64,000 nt of DNA from Aphrophora alni (lineage: Eukaryota > Arthropoda > Insecta > Hemiptera > Aphrophoridae), in contig OY740769.1 in assembly GCA_963513935.1 (NCBI GenBank), forward strand, positions 40,141,120 through 40,205,119. Direction: 5' to 3'. The translations under genes and the position numbers were made by a program. The stretch's first letter is position 1; each line of letters opens with the position of its first letter. The notes beneath the pieces are model-generated. The model was not told the origin of the DNA, did no database searches, and saw nothing but the letters and a program-made list of their open reading frames with translations. Below, piece after piece: positions 1-9,783 of the stretch.

Positions 1-689
1 AATTAATTGTCAAAAATTTAATTCAAATAAATGATAAAATGGAATGAGATTTTTATGTACGGTGGTAAAATTGTTATTTTCCATCTATACTTTATTATTA
101 ATTAAAAACAAATTTGCCTTTAGTTTAAGACCTTCAATCCTATATACAAGTGCACTTTTGTCTTTGTTTTGTAAAATTATACTGAAAATTACAATTTTAA
201 ACTTGCTATCAAATAAATGCAACAATGGAATGAGAGTTCGAGGTATTGTGGTAAAATTGTCAGTTTTCCATTTGTAAACTTTTTATTAAAAACTATATCC
301 TTACAATAAAAGTATTAATATTCAACTTTTAATGGTGGAGCAGACTAAACACATTTACAAAACAAGTTGATGGTTGGCATTAATCTTTCAAGAATTATTA
401 GCTAATAACATGTTCTTTGGCATCCATGGAAAAGTATTTTTTATTTTGCAATGGAAGCACTGTTAGATTTTATATTAACCCATGACCACAATTAGATATA
501 AGTTGGCACCACTGTTTGTAAACATTTCAGAGCTTCAAGGTTACAAGTTACATTGTTCTTTATAACCTCCCTCTACCCCTCCTACTTCAGTAAATATTAT
601 TAAATTTTACTTTTTTTAGTTGTTATTGTCACCTTTGTTTTTAGTTGATCTTTTGTTATTATGGAAGATAGGGAGTAAGGGAGGATTCT
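1..689. other. flank without recognisable gene
   Basis: AT-rich sequence with only short open stretches and no protein similarity that I can recognise. It may include the untranslated 5' end of the piggyBac remnant that follows, but I could not find a convincing TTAA-flanked terminal repeat. Confidence 0.5.
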
Positions 690-1990
690 AAATATGTTGG
701 ACAGCATAGAAAAAGAGGATATTAATGAAAGGCTACAAAGGGAAAGGGACTTAACTAGGAGAAGGCTATTTTGTGATGAAAATACAATAAAATGCGATTA
801 AGATTTAAACGAGGAACATGATTATGATGAAAATAATTTCTCGTAGTGATCATAACTCAGACTCTGAGCAGTCTGATGAATCCGACGAAGAAGGCTCGAA
901 TACACAACCGCTCAAATATACAGGAAAAGACAGTGGGGAAAAATGGGATTATTTTCCAAACAACAGGCAGAGGTCGTATGGCGAATTAACATTGTCTCCC
1001 ATTTACTGGAACCCATTCGTGAAGCTAAGAACGTTGTTACATTATTGGAATCATGGAATTTATTTTTTCCAAATGAGGTTCTTAAGAAGATTGTGAACTA
1101 CACAAATATCTGGATCAGAAGCAATAGAGCTAACTTTTCCTGGGAAAGGGATGGTAGAGATGTAGATTGAATTGAATGGCCTTCTTTATTTAGCTAGAAC
1201 TCTAAAATGTAACCACACCAATCTAAATGATTGGTGGACCAGTGACGGCACAGGTGTAGAGAGATTCAGACCAACCATGTCACCGAATAGATTAAAGTTT
1301 CTATTAAGAGTGTTACAGTTTGACAATATCACAGATCACCAAGAAAGAAAGAATTTAGATAAGTTAGCACCCATCAGAGAAATGTTTGAAAATTTTGTAG
1401 ACAGGTGCAAAAAAAATTACTCACCAAGAGAGGCTATCTTACTATTGATGAGTCATTGGAAGCTTTTCGTGGTAGGTGACAGTTTAGGTAATATATTCCA
1501 AAAAAACTGGCCAAATATGGCTTGAAACTATTTGTATTAGCAGACGTTCGTACTTTTTATTCATATAATGAGAAATTTATACTGGAAAACAACCAAATGG
1601 TCTCTGTGAAGTTGATAACACTGCCAAAAGTATAGTTGAAAGATTAATTCAACCAATTCAAAAAGTAACACTGATATTTAACATAACCACGCAAATTTGA
1701 GGAATTGTCTTTTGAACTGTGCAAAGACCATCTGGAATAGCACCTTACAGTGAGGAGCATCCATCAAGATGTTCGATTTCGCCTCAGAGAACTTCTAGGA
1801 AAAACAGATCAAGAAAATTAATCCAGAGTTTTCAGGGAGGTGCACATTCTGCGATAAGGAAAAAAGAGAAAAACTAAAACAACTTGTGCTCAACGTAGTG
1901 CCTTCATCCGTCGAGAGCACGCAATTTTTTTTAGTCTCAGGTGTGCTGGAATGACAGAAGATGATATGAGTGGCGGAAACAACAGTCAGT
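690..1990 (+). pseudogene. broken piggyBac-type transposase, copy 1
   Basis: Several frames joined by frameshifts give a piggyBac (DDE_Tnp_1_7) transposase. From about 694 an acidic, Ser-rich N-terminus appears (DSEQSDESDEEG). At about 1000-1170 is the usual segment with FPNEVLKKIVNYTN. At 1172-1525 comes NDWWTSDGTG, then RFRPTMSPNRLKFLLRVLQF, then the start of the catalytic region. After about 1460 the reading shifts; the first catalytic Asp segment (TIDESLEAFRGR-like) and KYGLKLFVLAD are in different frames. The Cys-rich tail is reduced to a CTFCDKEKREK-like remnant near 1840-1880. Internal stops at 803 and 846 also break it. It is a dead copy; ends were not found. Confidence 0.8.
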
Positions 1991-2492
1991 AAGAAGAAAA
2001 AAATAGCCTATGTAACTATTTTATATGATAATTTACTTTTTATTGCATTCTTAAAATAATTTTCTAAAGTTTGCTTTCATTACAAAAATGTCTGTTATAT
2101 TTTATATTCTCAATAAGTTAAATTTTTATGATGCTAATAATACTTATGTTTTATTATTTGTATAAAATTGTACTGTTGTACAAATGTTAATAACACACCA
2201 AATGTTAATTATTATATGTTTATTCGATTTTTTTTAGTTAGTAAATAGTAAATTTTTATCAGTTCAGTTCTACACAGTATCATTCACTATTCAATTACAT
2301 ACATTGATTATGTATCAAAAAATATGTCTATGTATAATTAAACAATACAATAAAACTAATAAAAATAATAATAAAACTGATTTTTAATTAAAAACCTTAT
2401 AAAATACATTTTAGAACACTTTGTTGAAGAAAGGAAAAAATACTTTTTACCTTTATTTTCTTATTAACATTTTTATAATAATTGTTAACTTA

Positions 2493-2547
<55 letters not shown>

Positions 2548-3697
2548 ATGCATTATAAGTATTACATGTTTTAAAATACGCAATGTTTTAAACCCCCATG
2601 TGAGTTCTCGTATTAACAAAATTATGCGACCTCTACAGGTTAAATAAAAAAGATGAATTTAATTTCAAATATGACCAAAACATAAAATATTTGTTTGTGT
2701 ATAGTGATACTACTAGCTGTATTCAATACATTTTCAATTCAGAATAATTACTAAATTGATTTATTCTACACTTCTAGTCGGAAATTAAAATGAATTAAAT
2801 AATCACAGTGATTTATACCATTTTTTGCTGTTAATTGAAACATTTGTGCCAGAAGCAAGCAATCAAAGTTGAATCACTCTTTTATTTTAAATTAGTTAAA
2901 TTATAAATTTTAGTCCTGCTCTGACAAGCTAGGTCAGTAAGTGTTTCTTCTATATCAAGAATTGTTTAGACCATTTTACTAAATTGTACAAGTTCTTTTT
3001 TTAAATTCATATTTAAAACAGAATTTGGCACTAAAACTTTAGATTTCCTAGGGTATGTTATTAGGGAAGACCATTATAACTGAGAGAAAAAAACATGGGT
3101 ACAACTAGGTGATTTTATACCATCAATCACAAAAATCTCCTCAGGAAATTTTGGCTAATATACAAAACAACTTTGATTATTTTTATTTATTTTAACCTAA
3201 TTTTTATTATTAATTATTGTCAAATTTTATTTTAGACAGTATATTTAATACTAAACATAATTTTAGCATATATAGTATTCTTATGCAACACATAAAGATC
3301 AATTAGGACAACCGGTAATGTTTAAATTAAACCTAGTTATCTTCTAGATTATGAACCATATTAAAAATAAACCTAGGTAAATTAGCTCAGAGATGAAAAA
3401 AAAATTGATGTTTTGAAGATATTTTAATATCACAATTTTTGTAAATATGATAAAAAAAATGTGGTTTTGATATTTATACTAAATGGTAAACTTTGGATTA
3501 TTATAAATTTTACAAAACTAATGTTTTATCAATTTGATACTTTTATGCTTCGATTAATACTTTACATGCTAAATAGATAATATAGGTTAAAACACAGAGG
3601 GGGAATTAATTAAACTGGAAAAAGGTGTAATATAAACAACATTGGTAGCACTCTCAACTGTTGATTTAATAAAAGATAAAGTAGTTTAAATATTTAT
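1991..3697. other. flank: no gene seen
   Basis: AT-rich sequence downstream of the piggyBac remnant. Apart from the long A tract at 2494-2546 I see no coding, RNA or terminal-repeat signal. Confidence 0.5.
2494..2546. repeat. poly(A) tract, 53 bp
   Basis: An uninterrupted run of 53 A. It does not follow a recognisable retroposed gene. Similar long tracts occur at 40539-40575, 61753-61800 and, as T, at 53949-53977. Confidence 0.95.
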
Positions 3698-3710
3698 TAC
3701 TTGTAATTAA

Positions 3711-3909
3711 TGGAAATAATGAGATGATTATTTAATTCCACAAAACAGCTTTAATTGCGACATATGTTTCGCCGTTAGGCATTTTCAAGCAACATGTAAC
3801 GGCGAAACATATGTCGCAATTAAAGCTGTTTTGTGGAATTAAATAATCATCTCATTATTTCCATTATCATGGAATTCCATCATGTACCGACTGTTTTAAC
3901 ATTAAATTA
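3711..3909. mobile_element. miniature inverted PLE-type insertion
   Basis: Arms 3711-3777 and 3797-3863 are a perfect 67-bp inverted repeat around a 19-bp loop. The right arm is extended by 46 bp (3864-3909). The 13-bp direct repeat TACTTGTAATTAA flanks the unit at 3698-3710 and 3910-3922 and reads as a target-site duplication. The arm sequence GGCGAAACATATGTCGC has the shape of a hammerhead 3' half, as found in Penelope-like element ends. The layout (left arm touching the left duplication, right arm plus a short tail before the right one) matches the large PLE insertion at 42961-45438. No coding sequence remains. The PLE assignment is an inference; the repeats are seen directly. Confidence 0.65.
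3754..3793 (-). ncRNA. degenerate hammerhead-like fold
   Basis: On the minus strand: GTTGC, then TTGAAAAT, then a 3-bp stem (GCC, loop TAAC, GGC), then GAAA overlapping the palindrome ACATATGT, then C and GCAAT pairing back with GTTGC. This is the order of a type I hammerhead with palindromic stem III, but the first core strand lacks a proper CTGANGA, so it is probably inactive. Confidence 0.35.
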
Positions 3910-3922
3910 TACTTGTAATTAA

Positions 3923-4352
3923 CATGTAATATAATTTTAGCCTATAAGAAAATATACTATAAACAGAATGCAACGAACAATATCGTTTAAATTGGAATTT
4001 TTCCGTATAAATGTTAATCCTAAACTTGGTTTTGTATAAAATAAAATGTGGAATAGTAGAAAGTTTACAGTTAACATGGAATTGGATGAGGGCATAATAT
4101 TACGATGCATGGGCATAATATATTTTATAAATTCGTTTCTATTTTTCAACTTTGTCATATATTTGTATGATATTGTAATTAACTTAAATATTTTAAATAG
4201 TCACATTGTTAACTAATTATAAATTATCCTAGCAAATTTAAAAAGAAAAGGACATAAACACAGATTTTTAACATAACTAATTCCCCCTAACCCCCAATAT
4301 ACAGTATTAGCTTATGAAATAAAAATGGTTTGTGAAATCAAAAATAGATTTT

Positions 4353-4396
<44 letters not shown>

Positions 4397-5485
4397 CACT
4401 TTATAAAATTGTTATTTAGGCTTCAGATTATCATATGGCCTAAAATAATATTTTATACATTATAGTTCCAGAGACTGCTGACTAGTAGAGCCATTATATA
4501 AAAGAATGGATACCAAAATTATCTTTTGGAGCAATGAAATATAAATTACTTCGTCATTCTCCAACCAATGCAGGATTAATTTTCTTAAGAAATAAATTTC
4601 CCATACCAAGGGATATACTATTCTGTCTTTTGTTTCAATACCATCATATAGAGCTAACTCCAGAAAACTCGAGTTAGAATATTTGAATACCTTGTAATAT
4701 CTACCTTAAAGTATAAGTTTGTTGTATTCTCTTTTGCACTTTTTTTATAAAATTATAAATAAATATTCTTGAAAAATTGGATCATATTTTTGATTTCAAC
4801 TATTTTTAAAGGTTGGTGGTTGCTAAAAACTAACCCGGTTTTACTGAACAAAACATGAATCATAAAATATGTTTTTATTGTAGTCTTCAGTCAGCTGTGA
4901 GAATAATAGGGCAAATGGTTTTTCAGATAAACATAACTTTATAAACTAAAGCTCTTAAACCCTCTACTGAAGATGATTACCAATAATATTAATATAAACT
5001 TAAAGTTTAATCATTTTCAGACTTGGAAGTTCATACAGTTCATACATGGTAAGGTTTATACGCACCTGATCATGCATCATGCAGTAGTCACTGCACTTGC
5101 TTTGCTTGTCTTACATTACACTGTTTACCAGCTACATTCAACTTTATTATTAATCTTTAAACATTTACAATGTTTAATTACTTTTATTTATTGATTATTG
5201 CAATTAATTTCAATCACACAACAACAAACACACAATTAAATTAACATTAACATAACAACAATTGGCGGAAGTCTACTACATTACATTGAGGCTGAGCGAT
5301 GGGCCACAATGGCATCACAGGCTTCTGCACTTGTGATCCCTACCATGTATTCTGATTACCATGGTGTTCATGTATAAACTCCTGAACAAATTGTGGATGG
5401 TTATTTTAATAAAATGTATTGTTACCTTATAATTTAAATAAGAAAATTATTAATTAAAAACTTGGAATTTATTTACAAAGAAAGT
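3923..5485. other. flank: no gene seen
   Basis: AT-rich sequence with a TA microsatellite at 4356-4393. No convincing coding region or element ends were seen. Confidence 0.5.
4356..4393. repeat. (AT)n microsatellite
   Basis: Nineteen uninterrupted AT units. Confidence 0.95.
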
Positions 5486-5876
5486 TACAGGTATTTTTGA
5501 CGATTTTTTAAGAATCATGTTCTACATAGACCTACCATATTTCATAAAAATAAAATAAGTTTTCAAGGCAGAGGTAATTTTTTCACCGAAAAATTACTAT
5601 TTCTAAACTACAGAATTCAATAAATTCTGAATCTGAATTGATCACCGAAGTCAAGCAACATTGAGCCCGGTTAGTACTTGGATGGATGTTGGCACAATTT
5701 CTTCTTTTTTTTTCAAAATTTCAGTTGAGGTTAGATAATGATTTGATTATATATGGCCATCTATCGTTATCGTGCAAATACACTTTTTCGGTGAAAAAGT
5801 TAGCTCCCCGTTGAAAACTTATCATGTTATTAAGTAATACGGTATGATTAAAAAAAAATCATTAAAAATACCTGTA
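5486..5876. mobile_element. foldback MITE, copy 1 (carries 5S piece)
   Basis: The ends are inverted copies: TACAGGTATTTTT at 5486 and its complement ending at 5876. The similarity continues inward for about 110 bp with gaps, through a shared core with TTTTCACCGAAAAA near 5581 and TTTTTCGGTGAAAAAG near 5785. Copy 2 (6011-6502) shares the arm sequences ATCATGTTCTACATA and TTCGGTGAAAAAGTTAGCTCC. There is no coding sequence. Its centre holds a 5S rRNA-like stretch. Superfamily unknown. Confidence 0.65.
5640..5688 (+). pseudogene. 5S rRNA-derived fragment
   Basis: Forty-nine bases closely match the interior of animal 5S rRNA: GATCACCGAAG, AAGCAACAT, then CCCGGTTAGTACTTGGATGG. From memory of insect 5S sequences only about four positions differ. 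The stretch covers the internal control region (box A and intermediate element and the start of box C) but lacks both ends of the gene, so it is not a functional 5S gene. It sits at the centre of a foldback element. Confidence 0.8.
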
Positions 5877-6010
5877 GGCCCTAACTTTTTTGTAAAAATA
5901 GCTTATTTATCAAAAACTTATACTTAGGTTTACCAATGTTACTACTCTACAAGAATTTTGATAGCCTAATTAATACCAGGATATAAATTTAACAAAATAT
6001 GAATTAGAGG

Positions 6011-6502
6011 TAATTGTTTACTGTGACTACAACCGGTCTTTTGGCAATTTAAGTTTTTAATCATGTTCTACATACCTTATTTACTAATTAAATAAGTTTT
6101 CAATGTGGAGCCAACTTTTTAACGGAAAAAGAACATAATTTCAACTTTCAAGATTAAGGTCCATTATGTGAATTACACATTAAATATACGATTTTTTACC
6201 ATACAAGGTCAAGTAAGGTGACTAATATAACCACCTTACTTGACCTACGCGTAAATTTGAAATAAAAAGAAATTCAATGCGCGGTCCCTAATTATCACCC
6301 AACCAATCGTGCTCAATTTAGCTTGAATTCAGTGATCTTTAAATGCATTGAAATCTGAAGTTTTGGAATTGTGATTTTTCGGTGAAAAAGTTAGCTCCGC
6401 GTTGATAACTTACTTTATTATTAATAAATATGATAGCCTATATTATAGAACATGATTTAAAAAATCGCCAATAAAACTGGTTGCAGTCACAGTAAACAAT
6501 TA
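6011..6502. mobile_element. foldback MITE, copy 2
   Basis: TAATTGTTTACTGTGACT at 6011 is repeated in inverted form ending at 6502, and the arms remain similar for about 115 bp (ATCATGTTCTA; GTTAGCTCCGCGTTGATAAC). A perfect 15-bp hairpin lies inside: AGGTCAAGTAAGGTG at 6206-6220 and its complement at 6232-6246. It has no coding capacity and is related to 5486-5876. Confidence 0.65.
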
Positions 6503-6556
6503 GGGAATTAAAACCTAGGCTTATTTGGTCTCAAAACTAATATTAAAAATAACCTC

Positions 6557-6562
6557 TTTATT
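6557..6562 (-). promoter_or_regulatory. possible poly(A) signal
   Basis: AATAAA on the minus strand about 130 bp beyond the stop codon of the membrane-protein gene. Such hexamers are common in AT-rich DNA, so this is only a candidate. Confidence 0.3.
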
Positions 6563-6689
6563 TTAAGATACTCCATTGTAAGTTAATAATATAATAATAA
6601 AGATGATTTAAAACCAAAGAATGTTTTAAAGCAATTATTAGGACTAGCTTATTAAACAGAAATTACAAACAAAATATGTAACAAAACAT

Positions 6690-7601
6690 TTAATCATTAT
6701 ACATGCCTTCAACAAGAAAATCCATCCTTCGATAATGTCGCCTGTCCCAAAGTTCTCCTGCTCTTTTATAAAAAAATAAAGCACCAAAAATGATTGCCCA
6801 AATACATACAAAAATAGCTACTCCCGTCAATACATAATCTTTTCCAGTGGAAGAGGATTCAATGAAGGAAAATTCATCAGCATCACCCTCAGTAATATCT
6901 GAAGCACTTTCTGGTTTTTTTTTAATTCCTACTAAATGTTTTTCTGTATTATTTGGCATAAGATCATTTTTTAAAGATTTGTTTTCAATTGTTTTATTAG
7001 TATTAATTGTAATTTTATGACTGTCATTTTTTGTTTGAAATATTTTATTAACATTTGTAGTGTTTATTATTGATACTGAAGGTTCTATTTCTGGTGCTCC
7101 TTTACGGGGCACTACTGAACTTTTTGCAGAAGTTTTTCCCTCAATAATAGGTCTATTTGGATTGGTATCAGGTTGCCCAATAGTTTCAGTACCTCCTTTA
7201 TCTTTCACAGTAACGTCTGATACAACTGGACTACTTTTAACTGTTACATTTTTTAATGAACTGATTTTAACTACTCCGCCTTCTGATGCAAATCCTGGTA
7301 TTTCTCCATTTATTGTTAGATTTGGACCTGGTATTATTGTCTTTATAGGAACTCCATGGTTTTCATCTTGATTATTATGATCACTGGGTGGTAAAGAATT
7401 TGTATTAAAAGACAAGTTTAGTGGCTGGCTATTTTGTGACATAGGACTAGGCCTACTGACAGTGGAAGATTCATTAGGGCTAAGTTTAGAATCACTCACA
7501 ATAGATGGTGGCAGTGATTGATGAGACTCACAATGTCCATAAATTAAAAAGCGGTTACAAGTAAATATAAATAATAAGACGAAATACAAAACTAAACACA
7601 T
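6690..7601 (-). CDS. type I single-pass membrane protein, unknown family
   Basis: Intact single-exon reading frame of 303 residues. Residues 1-25 form a hydrophobic signal peptide (MCLVLYFVLLFIFTC). The ectodomain to about residue 255 is low in complexity, rich in Ser, Thr, Asn and Pro, and has about nine N-glycosylation sequons (for example NESS, NLTI, NVTV, NTTN, NKTI). A transmembrane helix covers about 256-278 (GVAIFVCIWAIIFGALFFY). A 25-residue basic tail follows, with WDRRHYRRMDFLVEGMYND. The layout resembles a glycosylated surface or secretory-pathway receptor-like protein, but I do not recognise the family and infer no function. It lies head to head with the phosphorylase kinase alpha gene, 1,066 bp between start codons. 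A single-exon retrocopy is an alternative, but the frame is undamaged. Confidence 0.8.
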   Translation of the reverse strand: MCLVLYFVLLFIFTCNRFLIYGHCESHQSLPPSIVSDSKLSPNESSTVSRPSPMSQNSQPLNLSFNTNSLPPSDHNNQDENHGVPIKTIIPGPNLTINGEIPGFASEGGVVKISSLKNVTVKSSPVVSDVTVKDKGGTETIGQPDTNPNRPIIEGKTSAKSSVVPRKGAPEIEPSVSIINTTNVNKIFQTKNDSHKITINTNKTIENKSLKNDLMPNNTEKHLVGIKKKPESASDITEGDADEFSFIESSSTGKDYVLTGVAIFVCIWAIIFGALFFYKRAGELWDRRHYRRMDFLVEGMYND

Positions 7602-8667
7602 TTTGTTTTTAATGGAAATCCTGGTTTTTTCTTGGACTATGAAGTTAATAAATCTCTACAACTAAATCTATTGGAGGCCTGTTATTTATAAAACACTATA
7701 ACTGTGTAGAAAATATGTTTTACATAAACACTTAAAATATATTGACTACTAAAATTTAACATTCAACAAAGTTATTATTACTCAACCGACGCAATGTACT
7801 CGCTAACCTAACCTCACATCTTGCAGACGTAAAACTCACATCACATCTAACGATCTAACCATAGGCCATAGAGGATACAGGAGAATAGAGATTTTGATGA
7901 AGATATAAACATTTCATAAAAATTAGCAACTTATTTTCTTTCTTTTTTAGGCATGAAGTGCCACTCTGTTGGTATTAATGTTTAAAAAGGCAAAAAGTTA
8001 ATTCAAATTTGAACTTTTACAAAATTATATTTATAAAGTGCTGTATGTTATTCGTTTAGTTTTGAGCTCCAAGTATAATTAAATTTGTAAAGTTATGTTG
8101 CCCCTTACAACACTGTAAGATAATCAGTTCTACTTTCTACTATATCTTGTTGCTCATTGGCAACAAAATAAATACTATATTCATAATTTACTCAATACAA
8201 TAACGTTTAACTCGTGTCAAACACAGTAAAGTTATTTCGCTGACTCTCTTTAGTAGAGAATGTAGAGATATTATTTTAATATTATGTTTTAGTTTGCCCT
8301 TGGATTGCATATTGCGAACTACCAACTACAGCTGGTCCATCAGTTATCAGCTGTAAGGCTGTATTTATACTTGTAAATTTTAGCTAGCCTTAAAAATGTT
8401 ATCTATACTTTTACTTTCTTCATAATAAAATATATATATTTTTTTTATTAGTGTTTTTAGGGAGTGTTTATATGTTGTGTTTATCATCAGTAACTATTAG
8501 ATTTTGTACAATTTAAATTGGAAATGGTTTATCATATAGAATAGCACACAAGTCCGGGGGCTTTCAAAGCCAAAGAAGGGGAGAAAAACAACTAACCAAA
8601 TTTACAATAGTGCCCTGGCCCCACAGCTCTTTACTGATTTAAGAATTTAATTCTAATATTATTTATA
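7602..8667. promoter_or_regulatory. divergent intergenic region
   Basis: About 1 kb between two oppositely oriented start codons. It must hold the 5' UTR of the minus-strand gene and probably a shared or paired promoter and 5' UTR of the kinase gene, unless a further non-coding exon lies upstream. I see no clear TATA box, initiator or CpG-rich patch that would fix a start site. An in-frame TGA at 8635-8637 supports ATG 8668 as the kinase start. Confidence 0.4.
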
Positions 8668-8745
8668 ATGAGGAGCAGAAGTAACTCCGGCGTACGCCTG
8701 GATTATTATCAGAGAGTGGTTCATAAAATAATAATGTGTCACCAG
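8668..8745 (+). CDS. PHKA: PHKA coding exon 1
   Basis: Residues 1-26. Begins MRSRSNSGVRLDYYQRVV and ends MCHQ at phase 0 before gtgagt. The next exon continues [10 protein letters not shown], which rebuilds the conserved CHQ-x-PVTG junction. The ATG is preceded by an in-frame stop at 8635. Too short to be noticed as an open frame; found by looking for the segment missing before exon 2. Confidence 0.93.
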
Positions 8746-9088
8746 GTGAGTTTTATATGGAGCCAAAAATTTAGTTCACCATTAGTAGAAAAATAAAAAC
8801 TATAAATATGTATTGATGTTGTCCAAGCGATTTTAGTGCAAAATCTTTGCAATTCCTCTTCAAAATAGCATTTTCCCCATCAGTAATATAGGCTACTCCT
8901 TTTCCACAAATGTGGTTTTTTTATCTCTCACAATTCATTATTTACTTAACAATCATAGATATTGACAAATTTCTAACATTCAATCCTATAGCCATATCTA
9001 TGATATAAGATTCATGACCACTAGGTCTCTGAAACCCAGACCTATTTAGTACTATAGGTCATGAAAAGTAAATATATATAGGCCTAGG

Positions 9089-9620
9089 TAATTGTTTACT
9101 TAAAGTTAGCTCCTAATTTTCAAGATTTTTTTTTTTTTGTCTACTTCTTAAAAATAATTTATATTTTCCCTAGGGAGGTCACTTTTTTTCTCCGAAAAAT
9201 TACAATCTAAAAAGTACCAAATCCGACGTATTTATAGTTAAAATATAATGGCAAATGGTAATAGCTATGATTTGACACATGTGCATTACAAAATGACTAT
9301 ACTAGATTACTATTTATGTCACACAGGTTTGTCGAGGTGGCTATTTATATAAAATGGTAAATATGGAAAGAAGTTGTAAGATTGATTTAAGTATAGTATT
9401 AAACTATAGGTCAAGTAAGGTATATATAAGGACCTTCCTTGACCTGTAGTTCTTTAACTAGGTCTGGTTAAGTATCCATATATATAATTCCCTGACCTTG
9501 TTACATGACATGATTGATACTAAATGATACATAGTAAATGATATGTAGTTTGACAGTTCTTCATAGTGATAGTTCTTAAAACAGAACTATTTTCCACACG
9601 GAATAAAAAAACCATTGATC
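9089..9620. mobile_element. foldback MITE, probable copy 3
   Basis: Starts with TAATTGTTTACT and GTTAGCTCC and has CTCCGAAAAATTAC near 9191, all shared with copies 1 and 2. Its hairpin AGGTCAAGTAAGGT (9408-9421) with the complement at 9432-9445 (one mismatch) matches the hairpin of copy 2. The right boundary is poorly defined and the copy looks decayed. Confidence 0.45.
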
Positions 9621-9783
9621 GATTTTACTTAAATGATGAAATATGTGTAGAAATAACCTCTAAATGCCATAAATCAGTCATTTTAAATCGCTGATTTATG
9701 ATAGAAATAGTGAATTGTGGAAGATAAAAAGTGGTAAGCGAATTTAATAAGTATCGAAATGATTGGAAAAAACGCTATTTTAA

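Noticed and set aside
7060..7371. 103-codon plus-strand frame
   Set aside because: Antisense shadow of the membrane-protein gene.
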